A stretch of DNA of 64,000 nucleotides from Poindextera sp963706385 (GCA_963706385.1 OY970153.1:2170001-2234000), one strand, 5' to 3'; numbered from the stretch's first letter, positions 36,156 to 45,815 are shown. Translations and numbers: made by a program. Notes: generated by a model from the letters alone, not told the origin.

Positions 36156-36886
36156 TCCTCTATCCGGCGATCGACCTGAAGGACGGCCAGTGCGTGCGCC
36201 TGCTGCACGGCGACATGAGCAAGGCCACGGTGTTCAACGCCTCGCCCGCCGATCAAGCCCAACGCTTCATCAAGGACGGCTTCAACTGGCTGCACGTGGT
36301 CGACCTGAACGGGGCGATCGAGGGCCGGTCGATGAACGCCGAGGCGGTCGAGGCCATCCTGAACGCGGTCTCCGCGCCGGTGCAGCTGGGCGGCGGCATC
36401 CGCACCCTGGCGGCGGCCGAGGCCTGGATCGAGGCCGGGGTCAGCCGGGTGATCCTCGGCACCGTCGCCGTGCGCGATCCCGAACTGGTCAAGACCGCCG
36501 CCCGCGAGTGGCCCGAACAGATCGCCGTCGCCGTCGATGTGCGCGACGGCAAGGTGGCGGTGGACGGCTGGACCGGCGCCTCCGACCTCGATCCGATCTC
36601 GCTGTCCCGGCGTTTCGAGGACGCGGGCGTGGCCGCCCTGATCGTCACCGACATCAGCCGCGACGGGGCGATGACCGGGGTCAATGTCGAGGGCGTGGGC
36701 GCGGTGGCCGACGCGGTGGCCATTCCGGTGATCGCCTCCGGCGGCGTCGCCTCGGTGGACGACATCCGCCGCCTGCAGGCCCGCCCGGGCGTTCCCATCG
36801 CCGGCGCCGTCCTCGGCCGCTCGCTCTACAACGGCGCGATCGTGCCGGCCGAGGTGATCGCCGTCGCCAACCGGCGGGCGGCTTGA
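36152..36886 (+). CDS. hisA: ProFAR isomerase HisA
   Basis: (Beta-alpha)8-barrel isomerase of histidine synthesis. The 244-residue protein starts MILYPAIDLKDGQCVRLLHG, with the catalytic Asp in AIDLKDG and the second Asp in AVDVRDGKVAVDGW. The phosphate-binding loops LGGGIRT and SGGVAS are present. ATG 36152 overlaps the hisH stop; an upstream GTG at 36143 is less likely. It sits 4 bases before hisF. Confidence 0.96.
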   Translation: MILYPAIDLKDGQCVRLLHGDMSKATVFNASPADQAQRFIKDGFNWLHVVDLNGAIEGRSMNAEAVEAILNAVSAPVQLGGGIRTLAAAEAWIEAGVSRVILGTVAVRDPELVKTAAREWPEQIAVAVDVRDGKVAVDGWTGASDLDPISLSRRFEDAGVAALIVTDISRDGAMTGVNVEGVGAVADAVAIPVIASGGVASVDDIRRLQARPGVPIAGAVLGRSLYNGAIVPAEVIAVANRRAA

Positions 36887-36890
36887 TCCG

Positions 36891-37652
36891 GTGCTGAAGG
36901 TGCGGGTCATCCCCTGCCTGGACGTCAAGGACGGCCGGGTGGTCAAGGGCGTCAACTTCGTCGCCCTGCGCGACGCGGGCGATCCGGTCGAGCAGGCCTC
37001 GGCCTATGACGCGGCCGGGGCGGACGAGCTGATGTTCCTGGACATCACCGCCAGCCACGAGGGCCGCGGCGCGATCCTGGACGTGGTGGCCCGCACGGCC
37101 GACGTCTGTTTCATGCCGGTGGGCGTGGGCGGGGGGGTGCGCACGGTCGAGGACGCCCGCGCCCTGCTGCGGGCCGGCGCCGACAAGACCTCGATCAACA
37201 CCGCCGCCGTCGAGGACCCCGAGCTGGTCACCCGCTGCGCCGACGCCTTCGGCTCCCAGGCGGTGGTGGTGGCGATCGACGCCCGCGCGCGGGCCGGGGG
37301 CGGCTGGGAGGTGTTCACCTACGGCGGACGCAAGGCCACCGGCCTGGACGTGGTGCGCTACGCCGCCCTCGCGGTCGAGCGGGGCGCCGGCGAGATACTG
37401 CTGACCTCGATGGACCGCGACGGGGCCAGGACCGGCTATGACACCGCGCTGTTGAAGGCCGTCACCTCGGTCGTCGGGGTGCCGGTGATCGCCTCCGGCG
37501 GGGCCGGCGAGGCCGCCGACCTGGTGGCCGCGGTGAAGGACGGCGGGGCCGACGCGGTGCTGGCCGCCTCGATTTTCCACTTCGGTGAGATCAGCATCGG
37601 CCAGGCCAAGCGCGCCATGGCCGACGCCGGCCTGCCGATGCGGCTGGACTGA
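36891..37652 (+). CDS. hisF: Imidazole glycerol phosphate synthase, cyclase subunit HisF
   Basis: Cyclase partner of HisH that forms imidazole glycerol phosphate and AICAR; AICAR feeds the PurH step encoded about 6 kb downstream. The 253-residue barrel starts at a GTG with LKVRVIPCLDVKDGRVVKG. It has the second catalytic Asp in VVAIDARARAGGGWEVF, and phosphate loops VGGGVRT and ASGGAGEAAD. Length is normal. Confidence 0.97.
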   Translation: MLKVRVIPCLDVKDGRVVKGVNFVALRDAGDPVEQASAYDAAGADELMFLDITASHEGRGAILDVVARTADVCFMPVGVGGGVRTVEDARALLRAGADKTSINTAAVEDPELVTRCADAFGSQAVVVAIDARARAGGGWEVFTYGGRKATGLDVVRYAALAVERGAGEILLTSMDRDGARTGYDTALLKAVTSVVGVPVIASGGAGEAADLVAAVKDGGADAVLAASIFHFGEISIGQAKRAMADAGLPMRLD

Positions 37653-37663
37653 GGAGGCTGGCC

Positions 37664-37993
37664 ATGAACCGTTTCGCCGAGACCCTGGAGCGGCTGCAAG
37701 CCGCCATCGCGGCCCGTCGGGGCGCCGATCCCGCCACCTCCTACACCGCCAAACTGCTGGCCGGCGGCGCGGCCCTGGCCGCCAAGAAGTTCGGCGAAGA
37801 GGCGATCGAGACCGTGATCGCGGCGCTCCAGGGCGAGCCTGAGGCCATCGCCGCCGAGAGCGCGGATGTGATCTACCACTGGCTGGTGCTGCTCGAGGCC
37901 ACCGGCGTCGGCCTGGACCAGGTCGCCGAAAAGCTGGAGGCGCGCGAAGGTCGATCGGGCCTGGAGGAAAAAGCCTCACGGCCCAAGCCCTAG
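37664..37993 (+). CDS. hisE: Phosphoribosyl-ATP pyrophosphatase
   Basis: Second step of histidine synthesis, as a separate protein without the HisI domain. The 109-residue all-helical protein shows SYTAKLLAGGAALAAKKFGEEAIETVIAAL and the metal-binding ESADVIYHWLVLL. A strong GAGGAG ribosome site precedes the ATG. It closes the his series. Rpe follows after 51 bases, so it may or may not share the transcript. Confidence 0.96.
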   Translation: MNRFAETLERLQAAIAARRGADPATSYTAKLLAGGAALAAKKFGEEAIETVIAALQGEPEAIAAESADVIYHWLVLLEATGVGLDQVAEKLEAREGRSGLEEKASRPKP

Positions 37994-38044
37994 CCGTCCG
38001 CGCCGCCGCTTGCGCCCATACGCCCCGGCGGGCTAACTCCGCCC

Positions 38045-38710
38045 ATGCGCGTTCGCTCGCCGATCATCGCCCCTTCGATCCTCGCCTCGGACTTCGCCCG
38101 GCTGGGCGAGGAGGCCCGCGCGATCGAGGCGGCCGGCGCGGACTGGCTGCACATCGACGTGATGGACGGCCATTTCGTGCCGAACATCACCATCGGCCCG
38201 GACGTGGTCAGGGCGTTGCGCCCGCATGTGAAGATTCCCTTCGACGTCCACCTGATGATCGCGCCGGCCGACCCCTATCTCGAAGCCTTCCGCGCGGCCG
38301 GGGCCGACCTGATCAGCCTCCACCCCGAGGCCGGTCCGCACCTGAACCGCTCGCTGAAAGTCATCCGCCAGCTTGGGGCCAAGGCGGGGGTGGCGTTCAA
38401 CCCCTCGACCCCGCCCGAGGCAATCGAGTGGATGATCGACGAGGTCGACCTGGTGCTGGTCATGTCGGTCAACCCGGGCTTCGGCGGCCAGAGCTTCATG
38501 ACCTCGCAGCTGAAGAAGATCGAGCGGTTGCGCGCCATGATCGACGCCAGCGGCCGCGACATCATCCTCGAGGTGGATGGCGGGGTCACGGCCGAGACCG
38601 CCCGGCTGTGCGTTTCGGCGGGCGCCACGGCCCTGGTGGCCGGCGCCGCGGTGTTTCGCGGCGGACCCGAGCGCTATGCCGAGAATATCCGGGCCCTGAG
38701 GGGCCCCTGA
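38045..38710 (+). CDS. rpe: Ribulose-phosphate 3-epimerase
   Basis: Pentose phosphate pathway epimerase. The 221-residue barrel has IAPSILASDFARLGEE, the metal-binding HIDVMDGHFVPNITIG, DVHLMI, VNPGFGGQSF and the phosphate-binding DGGVTAETA. It starts at ATG 38045 and lies 13 bases before the heparinase-like gene, with which it is probably cotranscribed. Length is normal. Confidence 0.97.
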   Translation: MRVRSPIIAPSILASDFARLGEEARAIEAAGADWLHIDVMDGHFVPNITIGPDVVRALRPHVKIPFDVHLMIAPADPYLEAFRAAGADLISLHPEAGPHLNRSLKVIRQLGAKAGVAFNPSTPPEAIEWMIDEVDLVLVMSVNPGFGGQSFMTSQLKKIERLRAMIDASGRDIILEVDGGVTAETARLCVSAGATALVAGAAVFRGGPERYAENIRALRGP

Positions 38711-38723
38711 GCCCGGGCGGCGC

Positions 38724-40448
38724 ATGGCCGATCCCCCGCGATCCCGCCGCCTTCGCGCCCACGCCGGGCCGCTGCTGTGGCTGCGCGCGGCGCCGGCGGC
38801 GATCGGGCGACAGGCGGCGGCGGAGTGGGCCGGTTCGCCCCCGCACCGGCTGTCGCTGGGCGGGCCGCGCGCGCGGGGGTTTTTCGTGGCCCCGCGGGAG
38901 GCGCGCCCCGCCGATCCCGCGGTCGGACAGGCCCTGCTGGCCGGGACCTTCACCCTGGCGGGCCAGACGCTCCAGGTCGGGCCGGACGGGGATCCCTGGA
39001 ACCAGGCCAGCCCCTCGCGCGCCTTCGCGCTCGCCCTGCACCGGATGGACTGGCTGGGCGATCTGATGGCGGCGGGCGAAGCCGGCGCGGTCCCGGCGCT
39101 GAGACACATCCTGGCCTGGCGCAGACTGTTCGGCCGCTGGAACGGTTTTTCCTGGAGCGGGGAGGCGCTGGAGCGGCGGGTGGCCAATCTGACCGCGGCC
39201 GGGCCGCGCCTGGCCCCTCTCGCCTCCGATTTCGAGGCCGCGGCTCTGGCCGACAGCCTGGCCCGCCAGGCGCGGTGTTTGCTGCAGCTCGCGGCCGAGC
39301 CCTCGCGCGCGGCCGAGCGGCTGGCGATCGCCGCCACCGCCGGCGCCGTGCTGGCCGGCGCGGCGGGTGAGCGTCTGATGCGCGCGGCGCTGGTCCCGCT
39401 GCCCGCGGCGCTGGATATGGCGGTGCTGGCCGACGGCGTGCATGCCTCGCGCTCGCCGCAGGCCGGGATGGCGCTGTTGCTCGATCTCCTCGCGCTGGAC
39501 GACGCCCTGTTCCAGCGTGGCCACCCGGCGCCCGAGGCGCTGCCCCGCGCGATCGACCGGCTGACCGCCGCCTTGCGCTTCTTCACCCTGCCGGACGGAC
39601 GGCTGGCCGCGTTCCAGGGCGGCGAGGCCGCTTCGGCGCGGCTGGTCTCCGCGGCGCGCGCGCATGACGATGGCGCGGCGAGCCTTCCGCCGCCGAAAGA
39701 GGCGCCGCACGGCGGCTACCAGCGGATGGACGGGTCGAGTCTGCACCTGATCACCGACGCCGGGAGCCCCGCCAAGGGAGCCTGGAGCGTCAGCGCCTGC
39801 GGCCAGCCGGCGGCCATCGAGGTGGTCTGCGGCCGCGAGCGGCTGATCGCCAATACCGGCTGGAGTCCCGAGGCGGCGGACTTCCAGGCCGCGCGACTGG
39901 CCTCAGGCGGCTCGACCGTGACGCTCGGCGAGGGTGCGGCGGGCGCGCCTCTGACCGGTTTTCTGGCCTTCGCCTTTGGCCCGCGTCTGGTGGGCGCGGC
40001 GCGCGCCGTCCAAGTGGCGCGGCGCGAGGACGAGACCGGGGTGTGGATCGAGGTGGTTCACGACGGCTGGGTCGAATCCACTGGCCTGACCCACACCCGG
40101 CGGCTGTTCCTGGACAAGGCGGCCGACGAGCTGCGCGGTGAGGACCGCTTTACGCCCGGTCCCGAGGCGCTGGCCGAACCGGTCGCGGTGGCGGTCCATT
40201 TTCACCTCGGCCCCGAGGTGCGCGCCTCGCTCGCCCGCGATCGGCGCAGCGTGCTGTTGAAAGGCGCCTCCAAGATCGGCTGGTGGCTGCGCAACGACGC
40301 CGGCGAGGTGACCCTGGAGCCCTCGGTGGTGTTCGAGAACGGGCTCGTCCGACGCTCGACGCAGGTGGTGCTGAGAGGCCGCTTGCGCGCCGACCGCGGC
40401 GGGCGCGTGCGCTGGAAACTGGGCGCGGCGGAGGCCTCGGCGGGGTGA
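38724..40448 (+). CDS. Heparinase II/III family protein
   Basis: 574-residue protein with the heparinase II/III layout: an N-terminal alpha-helical toroid (residues about 60-300, e.g. LHRMDWLGDLMAAGEAGA) and a C-terminal beta-sheet domain. The latter holds GGYQRMDGSSLHLITDAGSP and SGGSTVTLGEG. A gene of this family commonly lies just upstream of purH in alphaproteobacteria; here two extra genes intervene. No signal peptide is evident. The polysaccharide substrate is unknown. Confidence 0.85.
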   Translation: MADPPRSRRLRAHAGPLLWLRAAPAAIGRQAAAEWAGSPPHRLSLGGPRARGFFVAPREARPADPAVGQALLAGTFTLAGQTLQVGPDGDPWNQASPSRAFALALHRMDWLGDLMAAGEAGAVPALRHILAWRRLFGRWNGFSWSGEALERRVANLTAAGPRLAPLASDFEAAALADSLARQARCLLQLAAEPSRAAERLAIAATAGAVLAGAAGERLMRAALVPLPAALDMAVLADGVHASRSPQAGMALLLDLLALDDALFQRGHPAPEALPRAIDRLTAALRFFTLPDGRLAAFQGGEAASARLVSAARAHDDGAASLPPPKEAPHGGYQRMDGSSLHLITDAGSPAKGAWSVSACGQPAAIEVVCGRERLIANTGWSPEAADFQAARLASGGSTVTLGEGAAGAPLTGFLAFAFGPRLVGAARAVQVARREDETGVWIEVVHDGWVESTGLTHTRRLFLDKAADELRGEDRFTPGPEALAEPVAVAVHFHLGPEVRASLARDRRSVLLKGASKIGWWLRNDAGEVTLEPSVVFENGLVRRSTQVVLRGRLRADRGGRVRWKLGAAEASAG

Positions 40449-40543
40449 GCGGCCGGTGGCGCCAATCGCTTCTCCGTTCGACCGGGATCATTTACGGTGC
40501 AATCGCCAAGAGGATGAACAAAGCCGCCCCTGGAGGACTCCCC

Positions 40544-41350
40544 ATGACCACGCACGCCATCGAAACCGAGCACCGCATCGTCGGCGAATGGCAAAAGCCG
40601 GTGAACCTGTGGCAGGGCGCGGAGAATTCGATCCACACCGACTCGGTGGCGCGCAGCGTTGGCATGCGGGGCGGCACCATTCCGGGCACCGTCCACCTCA
40701 CCCACTTCCCGCCGATCCTGACCCAGCTCTTCGGCGACCGTTGGCTGAAGCAGGGCTCGATCAGCATGTACTACACCTTCGCCACCACCGACGGAGAGCC
40801 GGTCAGGGCGATCGTCAAGGCGCCGCCGCCTGGCGCCATCGACGTCCAGCTCGACGCCTGGGTCGAGAACGAGGAGGGCCGCACCGTCTGCAAGGGCACG
40901 GTCGCGGTCGGCCGCCCCGACGCTACCCCCTACATCAGATCGCTTCCCATGGAGGCGTCCGACCCCGACCAGCTTCGCATCCTGAAGGGGATCGAGCTTG
41001 GCATGGCGACGCCGTCGCGCGACGACTATAAGATCACCACGGGCGGCGTGGACGGCGTGATCCGCGACTTCCAGCTCATGTACCAGGCGCTCAGCACTTT
41101 TCCGGAAGCTATCAAGACCGCCCCGGCGGTTGGCTTCTTCGGAGGGACGGAGATCATCCTCCATGCCGGACCGTTGCGCGAGCACACGTCCTACCGCAAG
41201 ACCGGCAAGGTCTCGGGCTTCGGCTCGAGCCCCAAGACCGAGTTCGCGTGGATCGATTCCTTCCTACACGACCAGGACGGCGAGCTCATCGCAGAGATGC
41301 GTCACCTGACGCGATGGATGAAGGTCTCATCGCCCCTTTGGGCTAGGTAG
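40544..41350 (+). CDS. Hypothetical protein, possibly hotdog-fold
   Basis: 268-residue protein with a strong GGAGGA ribosome site before ATG 40544. I do not recognise a named family. The segment GGTIPGTVHLTHFPPILTQL followed by GSISMYYTFATTDGEPVR and VQLDAWVENEEGRTVCKGTV reads like a MaoC/hotdog fold of acyl-CoA enzymes. That fits the acyl-CoA dehydrogenase gene starting 16 bases downstream. The two genes probably act on the same acyl-CoA-like substrate. The function is inferred. Confidence 0.6.
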   Translation: MTTHAIETEHRIVGEWQKPVNLWQGAENSIHTDSVARSVGMRGGTIPGTVHLTHFPPILTQLFGDRWLKQGSISMYYTFATTDGEPVRAIVKAPPPGAIDVQLDAWVENEEGRTVCKGTVAVGRPDATPYIRSLPMEASDPDQLRILKGIELGMATPSRDDYKITTGGVDGVIRDFQLMYQALSTFPEAIKTAPAVGFFGGTEIILHAGPLREHTSYRKTGKVSGFGSSPKTEFAWIDSFLHDQDGELIAEMRHLTRWMKVSSPLWAR

Positions 41351-41366
41351 GGGGCGACGACGTCCG

Positions 41367-42581
41367 ATGGCGCTGCTCGATGCAGAGACGGATCTGGGCG
41401 CCTTTCGCTTGGAAGTCCAAACCTGGATCGAGGCTCACTTCCCCGCAGCGATGAGGGGCGGTTCCGCGCCGGCGGAAGCGTGGGACGATAGCTCCGCGGG
41501 CGCGAAGGAATGGATCGCCGCGCTGGGTTCGCGGGGCTGGACCACGCCGACTTGGCCCAAGACGTACGGCGGCGGCGGACTGTCTCCTTCCGAGGTCAAG
41601 GTGTTCCGCGAGGAAATGCGTCGGGCCGGCGCCTGGAACCCGATCGGCTTCGGCATGGGCATCCGCATGCTGGGCCCGACCCTGCTTGAGTACGGCGACG
41701 AGGCGCAGAAGCTTGAGCACATCCCTCCGATCTGCCGCGGCGAGACGCGGTGGTGCCAGGGCTACTCGGAACCGGGCGCCGGGTCCGACCTCGCCTCGCT
41801 CCAGACCCGAGCCGAAGACAGGGGCGACCACTTCCTCGTCAACGGTCAGAAGATCTGGACCTCGGGCGCCCAGTACGCCGACTGGTGCTTCTGCCTGGTG
41901 CGCACCGATCCTTCCACGAAGAAGCAGGAGGGGATCAGCTTCCTGCTGATCGACATGCGCTCACCGGGGATCGAAGTGCGGCCGATCCGGCTAATTTCCG
42001 GCGACTCGCCCTTCTGCGAGACCTTCTTCAAGGACGTGAAGGCGCCCAAGCGCAACCTGGTCGGCCACCTCAACGGTGGCTGGACGGTCGGCAAACGGCT
42101 GCTGCAGTTCGAGAGGGTCGCCAATCCGGATGCAACGCCGCCGCGCCGCGGCCGAGGCGGGCGAAAGCTCCAGGACCTGGCCAAGAGCTACGTGGGCGTC
42201 GACGAGCACTCGCGCCTCGCCGACGGCGACCTGCGCAGCCGCCTGACCGACCACCTGATGGACCGGCAGGCCCTCATCCTGACCCTCGCCCGGATCGCAC
42301 ACTCGCGCCGCGGCGTGGGCCCCGACGTAACCACTTCCATCGTGAAGAACGTCTCCTCCCTCGTGGGCCAGCAGCGATCCGAGCTTCTGCTTGAGATCCT
42401 CGGTTCCCATGGGCTCGGCTGGAGCGGCGAGGGATTCGACGACGAGGAGATCGCGGCGGTCCGCGAGTGGCTATCAGGCAAGGCGACAACCATTTTCGCG
42501 GGGTCCTACGAGATCCAGAACAACGTGATCTCCAAGCGCATTCTTGGCCTGCCGGATCCTATTGGGTCCGAGTCCGCCTAG
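41367..42581 (+). CDS. Acyl-CoA dehydrogenase family protein
   Basis: 404-residue flavoprotein of the acyl-CoA dehydrogenase family. The N-terminal helical domain has GSRGWTTPTWPKTYGGGGLS. The FAD/substrate motifs are RWCQGYSEPGAGSDLASLQT and GQKIWTSGAQYADW, and the C-terminal signature is IFAGSYEIQNNVISKRILGLP. At the position of the canonical Glu base of medium-chain enzymes (EGT) it has Ala (AGS), so the base must lie elsewhere, as in isovaleryl-CoA dehydrogenases. It pairs with the preceding gene. Confidence 0.88.
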   Translation: MALLDAETDLGAFRLEVQTWIEAHFPAAMRGGSAPAEAWDDSSAGAKEWIAALGSRGWTTPTWPKTYGGGGLSPSEVKVFREEMRRAGAWNPIGFGMGIRMLGPTLLEYGDEAQKLEHIPPICRGETRWCQGYSEPGAGSDLASLQTRAEDRGDHFLVNGQKIWTSGAQYADWCFCLVRTDPSTKKQEGISFLLIDMRSPGIEVRPIRLISGDSPFCETFFKDVKAPKRNLVGHLNGGWTVGKRLLQFERVANPDATPPRRGRGGRKLQDLAKSYVGVDEHSRLADGDLRSRLTDHLMDRQALILTLARIAHSRRGVGPDVTTSIVKNVSSLVGQQRSELLLEILGSHGLGWSGEGFDDEEIAAVREWLSGKATTIFAGSYEIQNNVISKRILGLPDPIGSESA

Positions 42582-43001
42582 GGCGGAACAGTTTCAGGGC
42601 CGGGACGCCGCCACGGCCATCGGGGGCGATTGCAGCCCGACGGCTCCTGGGAGATCGGATGGAGCATCCTCTCGGATGTGGCGCCAGCTCCCACCCCTAC
42701 ACGAAGCGCTTCGGCGTCGAACGCGAAACCGCGCGTATGACTGGAGCCCAAGACTCTAGGTCCGCCTTCCACCCTTCTGCGACTCTGGCGAGGTCCTCTT
42801 TTGGGCGACCGTACTCGCACAACGCGCCCGTCAACCGGCCGGCCCAGGCTAGGTCACTACCGACGCCGCGCCTCGGTTGACACCCGCGGCGCGCCGGCCT
42901 ATCGCGACCCTGCCTTGCGTGACTGGCGATGAAGGTGGGCGACCACCGGGGAGCGCGGGGCTATTTCGAGCCGCTCGCCTGGGCCTTGTGTTTTCCAACC
43001 C
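42582..43001. other. 420-base gap without a recognisable gene
   Basis: No open frame here looks like a protein in either direction; the short frames present have random-like composition and no ribosome site. No hairpin repeat or tRNA was seen. It separates the acyl-CoA dehydrogenase from purH and may hold the purH promoter near its right end, together with remnants of whatever brought in the preceding pair. Confidence 0.5.
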
Positions 43002-44630
43002 ATGGAGACCGCCTTGGCCAATATCGCACCCCCGTTTCCGCCCGCGCCCGACCGCGCGCTCGTCCGTCGCGCGCTACTTTCGGTCTACGACAAGACCGGC
43101 CTGGTGGAGGCCGCCAGGGTCTTGATCGAGCTGGGGGTAGAGCTGGTCTCGACCGGCGGCACGCGCGCGGCGATCGCCGCGGCCGGCCTGCCGGTCAGGG
43201 ACGTGGCCGAGCTGACCGGCTTTCCCGAGATGATGGACGGGCGGGTCAAGACCCTGCATCCGGTGGTGCACGGCGGGCTTTTGGGCGTGCGCGACGCGCC
43301 CGAGCACGCCGAGGCGATGGAGCGGTGTGGCATCGGCGGCATCGATCTTCTGTACGTCAGCCTCTATCCGTTCGAGGACGCGGTGGCCGGCGGCGGCGAC
43401 TTCGCCACCTGCGTCGAGAACATCGACATCGGCGGGCCGGCGATGATCCGCTCGGCGGCCAAGAACCATGCCTATGTCGCGGTCGCCACCAGTCCAGCCG
43501 ACCTCGGCGAGGTGCTGGACGCGCTGAAGGCCGGCGGCGCCACCCGCCTGGCCCTGCGCCAAAGGCTCGCCGCGCGCGCCTTCGCCCGCACCGCAGCCTA
43601 TGACGCGGCGATCTCGGCCTGGTTCGCCGGCCAGGTCGGCGATGAGGCCCCGCCGCGCAAGGCGATCGCCGGGAGCCTGATCCAGACCATGCGCTACGGC
43701 GAGAACCCGCACCAGACGGCGGCCTTCTACGGCTTTTCCCATCCCAGGGCCGGGGTCGCCACGGCTCGCCAGCTGCAGGGCAAGGAACTCAGCTACAACA
43801 ATATCGCCGACACCGACGCAGCCTTCGAGCTGGTGGCCGAATTCGATCCGAAGGCGGGCGCGGCGGTGGCGATCATCAAGCACGCCAACCCCTGCGGCGT
43901 CGCCTTGGGGAGCGACCTGAAGACCGCCTATCTGCGGGCGCTGGAGTGCGACCCGGTCTCGGCCTTCGGCGGCATCGTGGCGGTGAACCGCCGGCTGGAC
44001 GGCGCGGCGGCCGAGGAGATCGCCAAGATCTTCACCGAGGTGGTGATCGCGCCCGACGCCGATCCGGACGCCATCGCGGTCTTCGCCAAGAAAAAGAACC
44101 TGCGCCTTTTGGTCACCGGCGCCCTGCCCGACCCGCTCGAGGCGGGCGAGACGTTCCGCTCGGTGGCCGGCGGCTTTCTGGTCCAGTCGCGCGACGCCGC
44201 GCGGATCGCCGCGTCCGACCTCAAGATCGTCACGAAACGGTCGCCGAGCCCGCGCGAGATCGAGGACATGCTGTTCGCCTTCACCGTCGCCAAGCACACC
44301 AAGTCCAACGCCGTGGTCTACGCCAAGGATGGTCAGACCGCCGGCATCGGCGCCGGCCAGATGAACCGCCGCGATTCGGCCCGCATCGCCGCCCTGCGCG
44401 CGGCCGAAGCGGCGCAGGCCGTGGGTCTGCCGCAGTCCCTGGCTAAAGGCTCCGCATGCGCGTCCGACGCCTTCTTCCCCTTCGCCGACGGCCTGATTCA
44501 GGCGGTGGAGGCTGGAGCCACGGCGGTGATCCAGCCCGGCGGATCGATCCGCGACGACGAGGTGATCGCCGCCGCCGACGCCGCCGGCGTCGCCATGGCG
44601 TTCACCGGCGTTCGGGTGTTCCGCCACTGA
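43002..44630 (+). CDS. purH: Bifunctional AICAR formyltransferase/IMP cyclohydrolase
   Basis: Last two steps of IMP synthesis. The 542-residue protein has the N-terminal cyclohydrolase (ALLSVYDKTGLVEAARVL, ELVSTGGTRAAI, GRVKTLHPVVHGGLLGVRD). The C-terminal transformylase has MRYGENPHQTAAFY, IIKHANPCGVA, TKSNAVVYAKDG and KGSACASDAFFPFADG. ATG 43002 adds about 20 residues before the core; the exact start is uncertain. A copy of the two-hairpin repeat follows 34 bases after its stop. Confidence 0.97.
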   Translation: METALANIAPPFPPAPDRALVRRALLSVYDKTGLVEAARVLIELGVELVSTGGTRAAIAAAGLPVRDVAELTGFPEMMDGRVKTLHPVVHGGLLGVRDAPEHAEAMERCGIGGIDLLYVSLYPFEDAVAGGGDFATCVENIDIGGPAMIRSAAKNHAYVAVATSPADLGEVLDALKAGGATRLALRQRLAARAFARTAAYDAAISAWFAGQVGDEAPPRKAIAGSLIQTMRYGENPHQTAAFYGFSHPRAGVATARQLQGKELSYNNIADTDAAFELVAEFDPKAGAAVAIIKHANPCGVALGSDLKTAYLRALECDPVSAFGGIVAVNRRLDGAAAEEIAKIFTEVVIAPDADPDAIAVFAKKKNLRLLVTGALPDPLEAGETFRSVAGGFLVQSRDAARIAASDLKIVTKRSPSPREIEDMLFAFTVAKHTKSNAVVYAKDGQTAGIGAGQMNRRDSARIAALRAAEAAQAVGLPQSLAKGSACASDAFFPFADGLIQAVEAGATAVIQPGGSIRDDEVIAAADAAGVAMAFTGVRVFRH

Positions 44631-44664
44631 AACCAGGCCGGCCCGAGCGGAGCTGGCCGCACTC

Positions 44665-44779
44665 TAGAGCGCGTTCCGCAAAAGTGGACCCGGTTTTGCG
44701 ATCAGAACGCGCTCAAGCTTTTGAATTTAGAGCACGATTCAACGATCAGGCGATTCCGCCTGATCGCATCGTGCTCTAG
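44665..44779. repeat. Two-hairpin intergenic repeat, copy C
   Basis: A 115-bp unit between convergent purH and the SDR gene, from TAGAGCGCGTTCCGC to ATCGTGCTCTAG. It differs from copy A at one position and from copy B at four by eye. Its right-end TAG, read on the minus strand, is the stop codon of the SDR gene. Confidence 0.92.
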
Positions 44780-45576
44780 GGTATGCGGAACCGCCCCTGC
44801 TCGTGCGCCATCAGCGCCATGACCCAATCGTCGGGGATCAGCTTGGCCAGGGCCGCCAGCGCCTTGTTCGGCGCGCCGGGCACGCAGATCGGCCGGTTCG
44901 CCTCGGCCGCCTCGTAGCCGGCGGCGGCCACCTCGTCGGCGCCCAGCCACAGCCATTGGGGGATGGCGCGGCTGATCCGTTCGCGGTTTCCAGCCACGTC
45001 GTGGAACTCGGAATAGGTGAAGCCGGGACATAGCGCGCTGACGTGGACGCCCTGGTCGCGGGTCTCCAGGTGCAGGCTCTGGGAAAAGCGGATCAAAAAG
45101 GCCTTGGCGGCGCCGTAGAGGGCGTGGCCGGCGCCGCCGGGCGCCAGGCCGGCCAATGAGGAGACGTTGACGATCCGCCCGAACCGCCGCTCGATCATCC
45201 CGGGCGCCAGCTTGTGGGTCAGCTCGCAGACCGCGACTAGCAGCACTTGCAGGAAGGCGCGCTCGTCCTCCCAGGCGCTCGCCGCATAGCTGTTCGGCAG
45301 GCCGTAACCGGCGTTGTTGACCAGGGCGTCGACCACCCGGCCGTTGGCCCCGATCCGCTCCAGCAGATGATCCGAGGTGGCCGGATCGGTCAGGTCGGCG
45401 GCGATAGTCAGGGTCTCGACGCCGAAGCGCAGCCGGATCTCGTCAGCCAGCGCCTCCAGCCGGTCGGCCCGCCGCGCGGTCAGGACCACGTCGTAGCCGG
45501 CGCCGGCGTAGACCCGTGCGAAGGCCGCGCCGATGCCCGCGGAGGCGCCGGTCACCAGGCACAGGCGTCGGGTCAT
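44776..45576 (-). CDS. Short-chain dehydrogenase/reductase
   Basis: 266-residue SDR of the DltE/YqjQ-like type. The cofactor motif is TGASAGIGAAFARVYAGAG (residues 9-27), followed by NNAGYG, catalytic Ser in VNVSSLAG and YGAAK (Tyr/Lys pair). The substrate is unknown. ATG 45576 is chosen because the 47 codons before it are Pro/Arg-rich. The stop TAG belongs to repeat copy C, so the repeat occupies exactly the 3' boundary of the gene. Confidence 0.9.
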   Translation of the reverse strand: MTRRLCLVTGASAGIGAAFARVYAGAGYDVVLTARRADRLEALADEIRLRFGVETLTIAADLTDPATSDHLLERIGANGRVVDALVNNAGYGLPNSYAASAWEDERAFLQVLLVAVCELTHKLAPGMIERRFGRIVNVSSLAGLAPGGAGHALYGAAKAFLIRFSQSLHLETRDQGVHVSALCPGFTYSEFHDVAGNRERISRAIPQWLWLGADEVAAAGYEAAEANRPICVPGAPNKALAALAKLIPDDWVMALMAHEQGRFRIP

Positions 45577-45815
45577 CGGGGGGCGCTCGCTGCTGTTTCC
45601 AAGGTCCAGCCGAGAGTGGCCCGCCGGCCGGCGCGGTTCAAGCCGCCGTGGGGGCGAGCCTGACCGGAGCATCGGCGGGAATACAAATCCCGCAACGGTT
45701 CGCGGGCCGCGCGGCATCGGCGTGGTTGAACCGGTCCCGGAAAGGGTTTATCGCGCGCGCTCTTGCATTGGGGCGGGCCGCGGGCGATCCGGCGGCCAAT
45801 CCCCGGAGGAGCCAG

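Noticed and set aside
42582..43001. Broken gene remnant between the acyl-CoA dehydrogenase and purH
   Set aside because: Frames on both strands give no recognisable segment; left as a gap without a gene.
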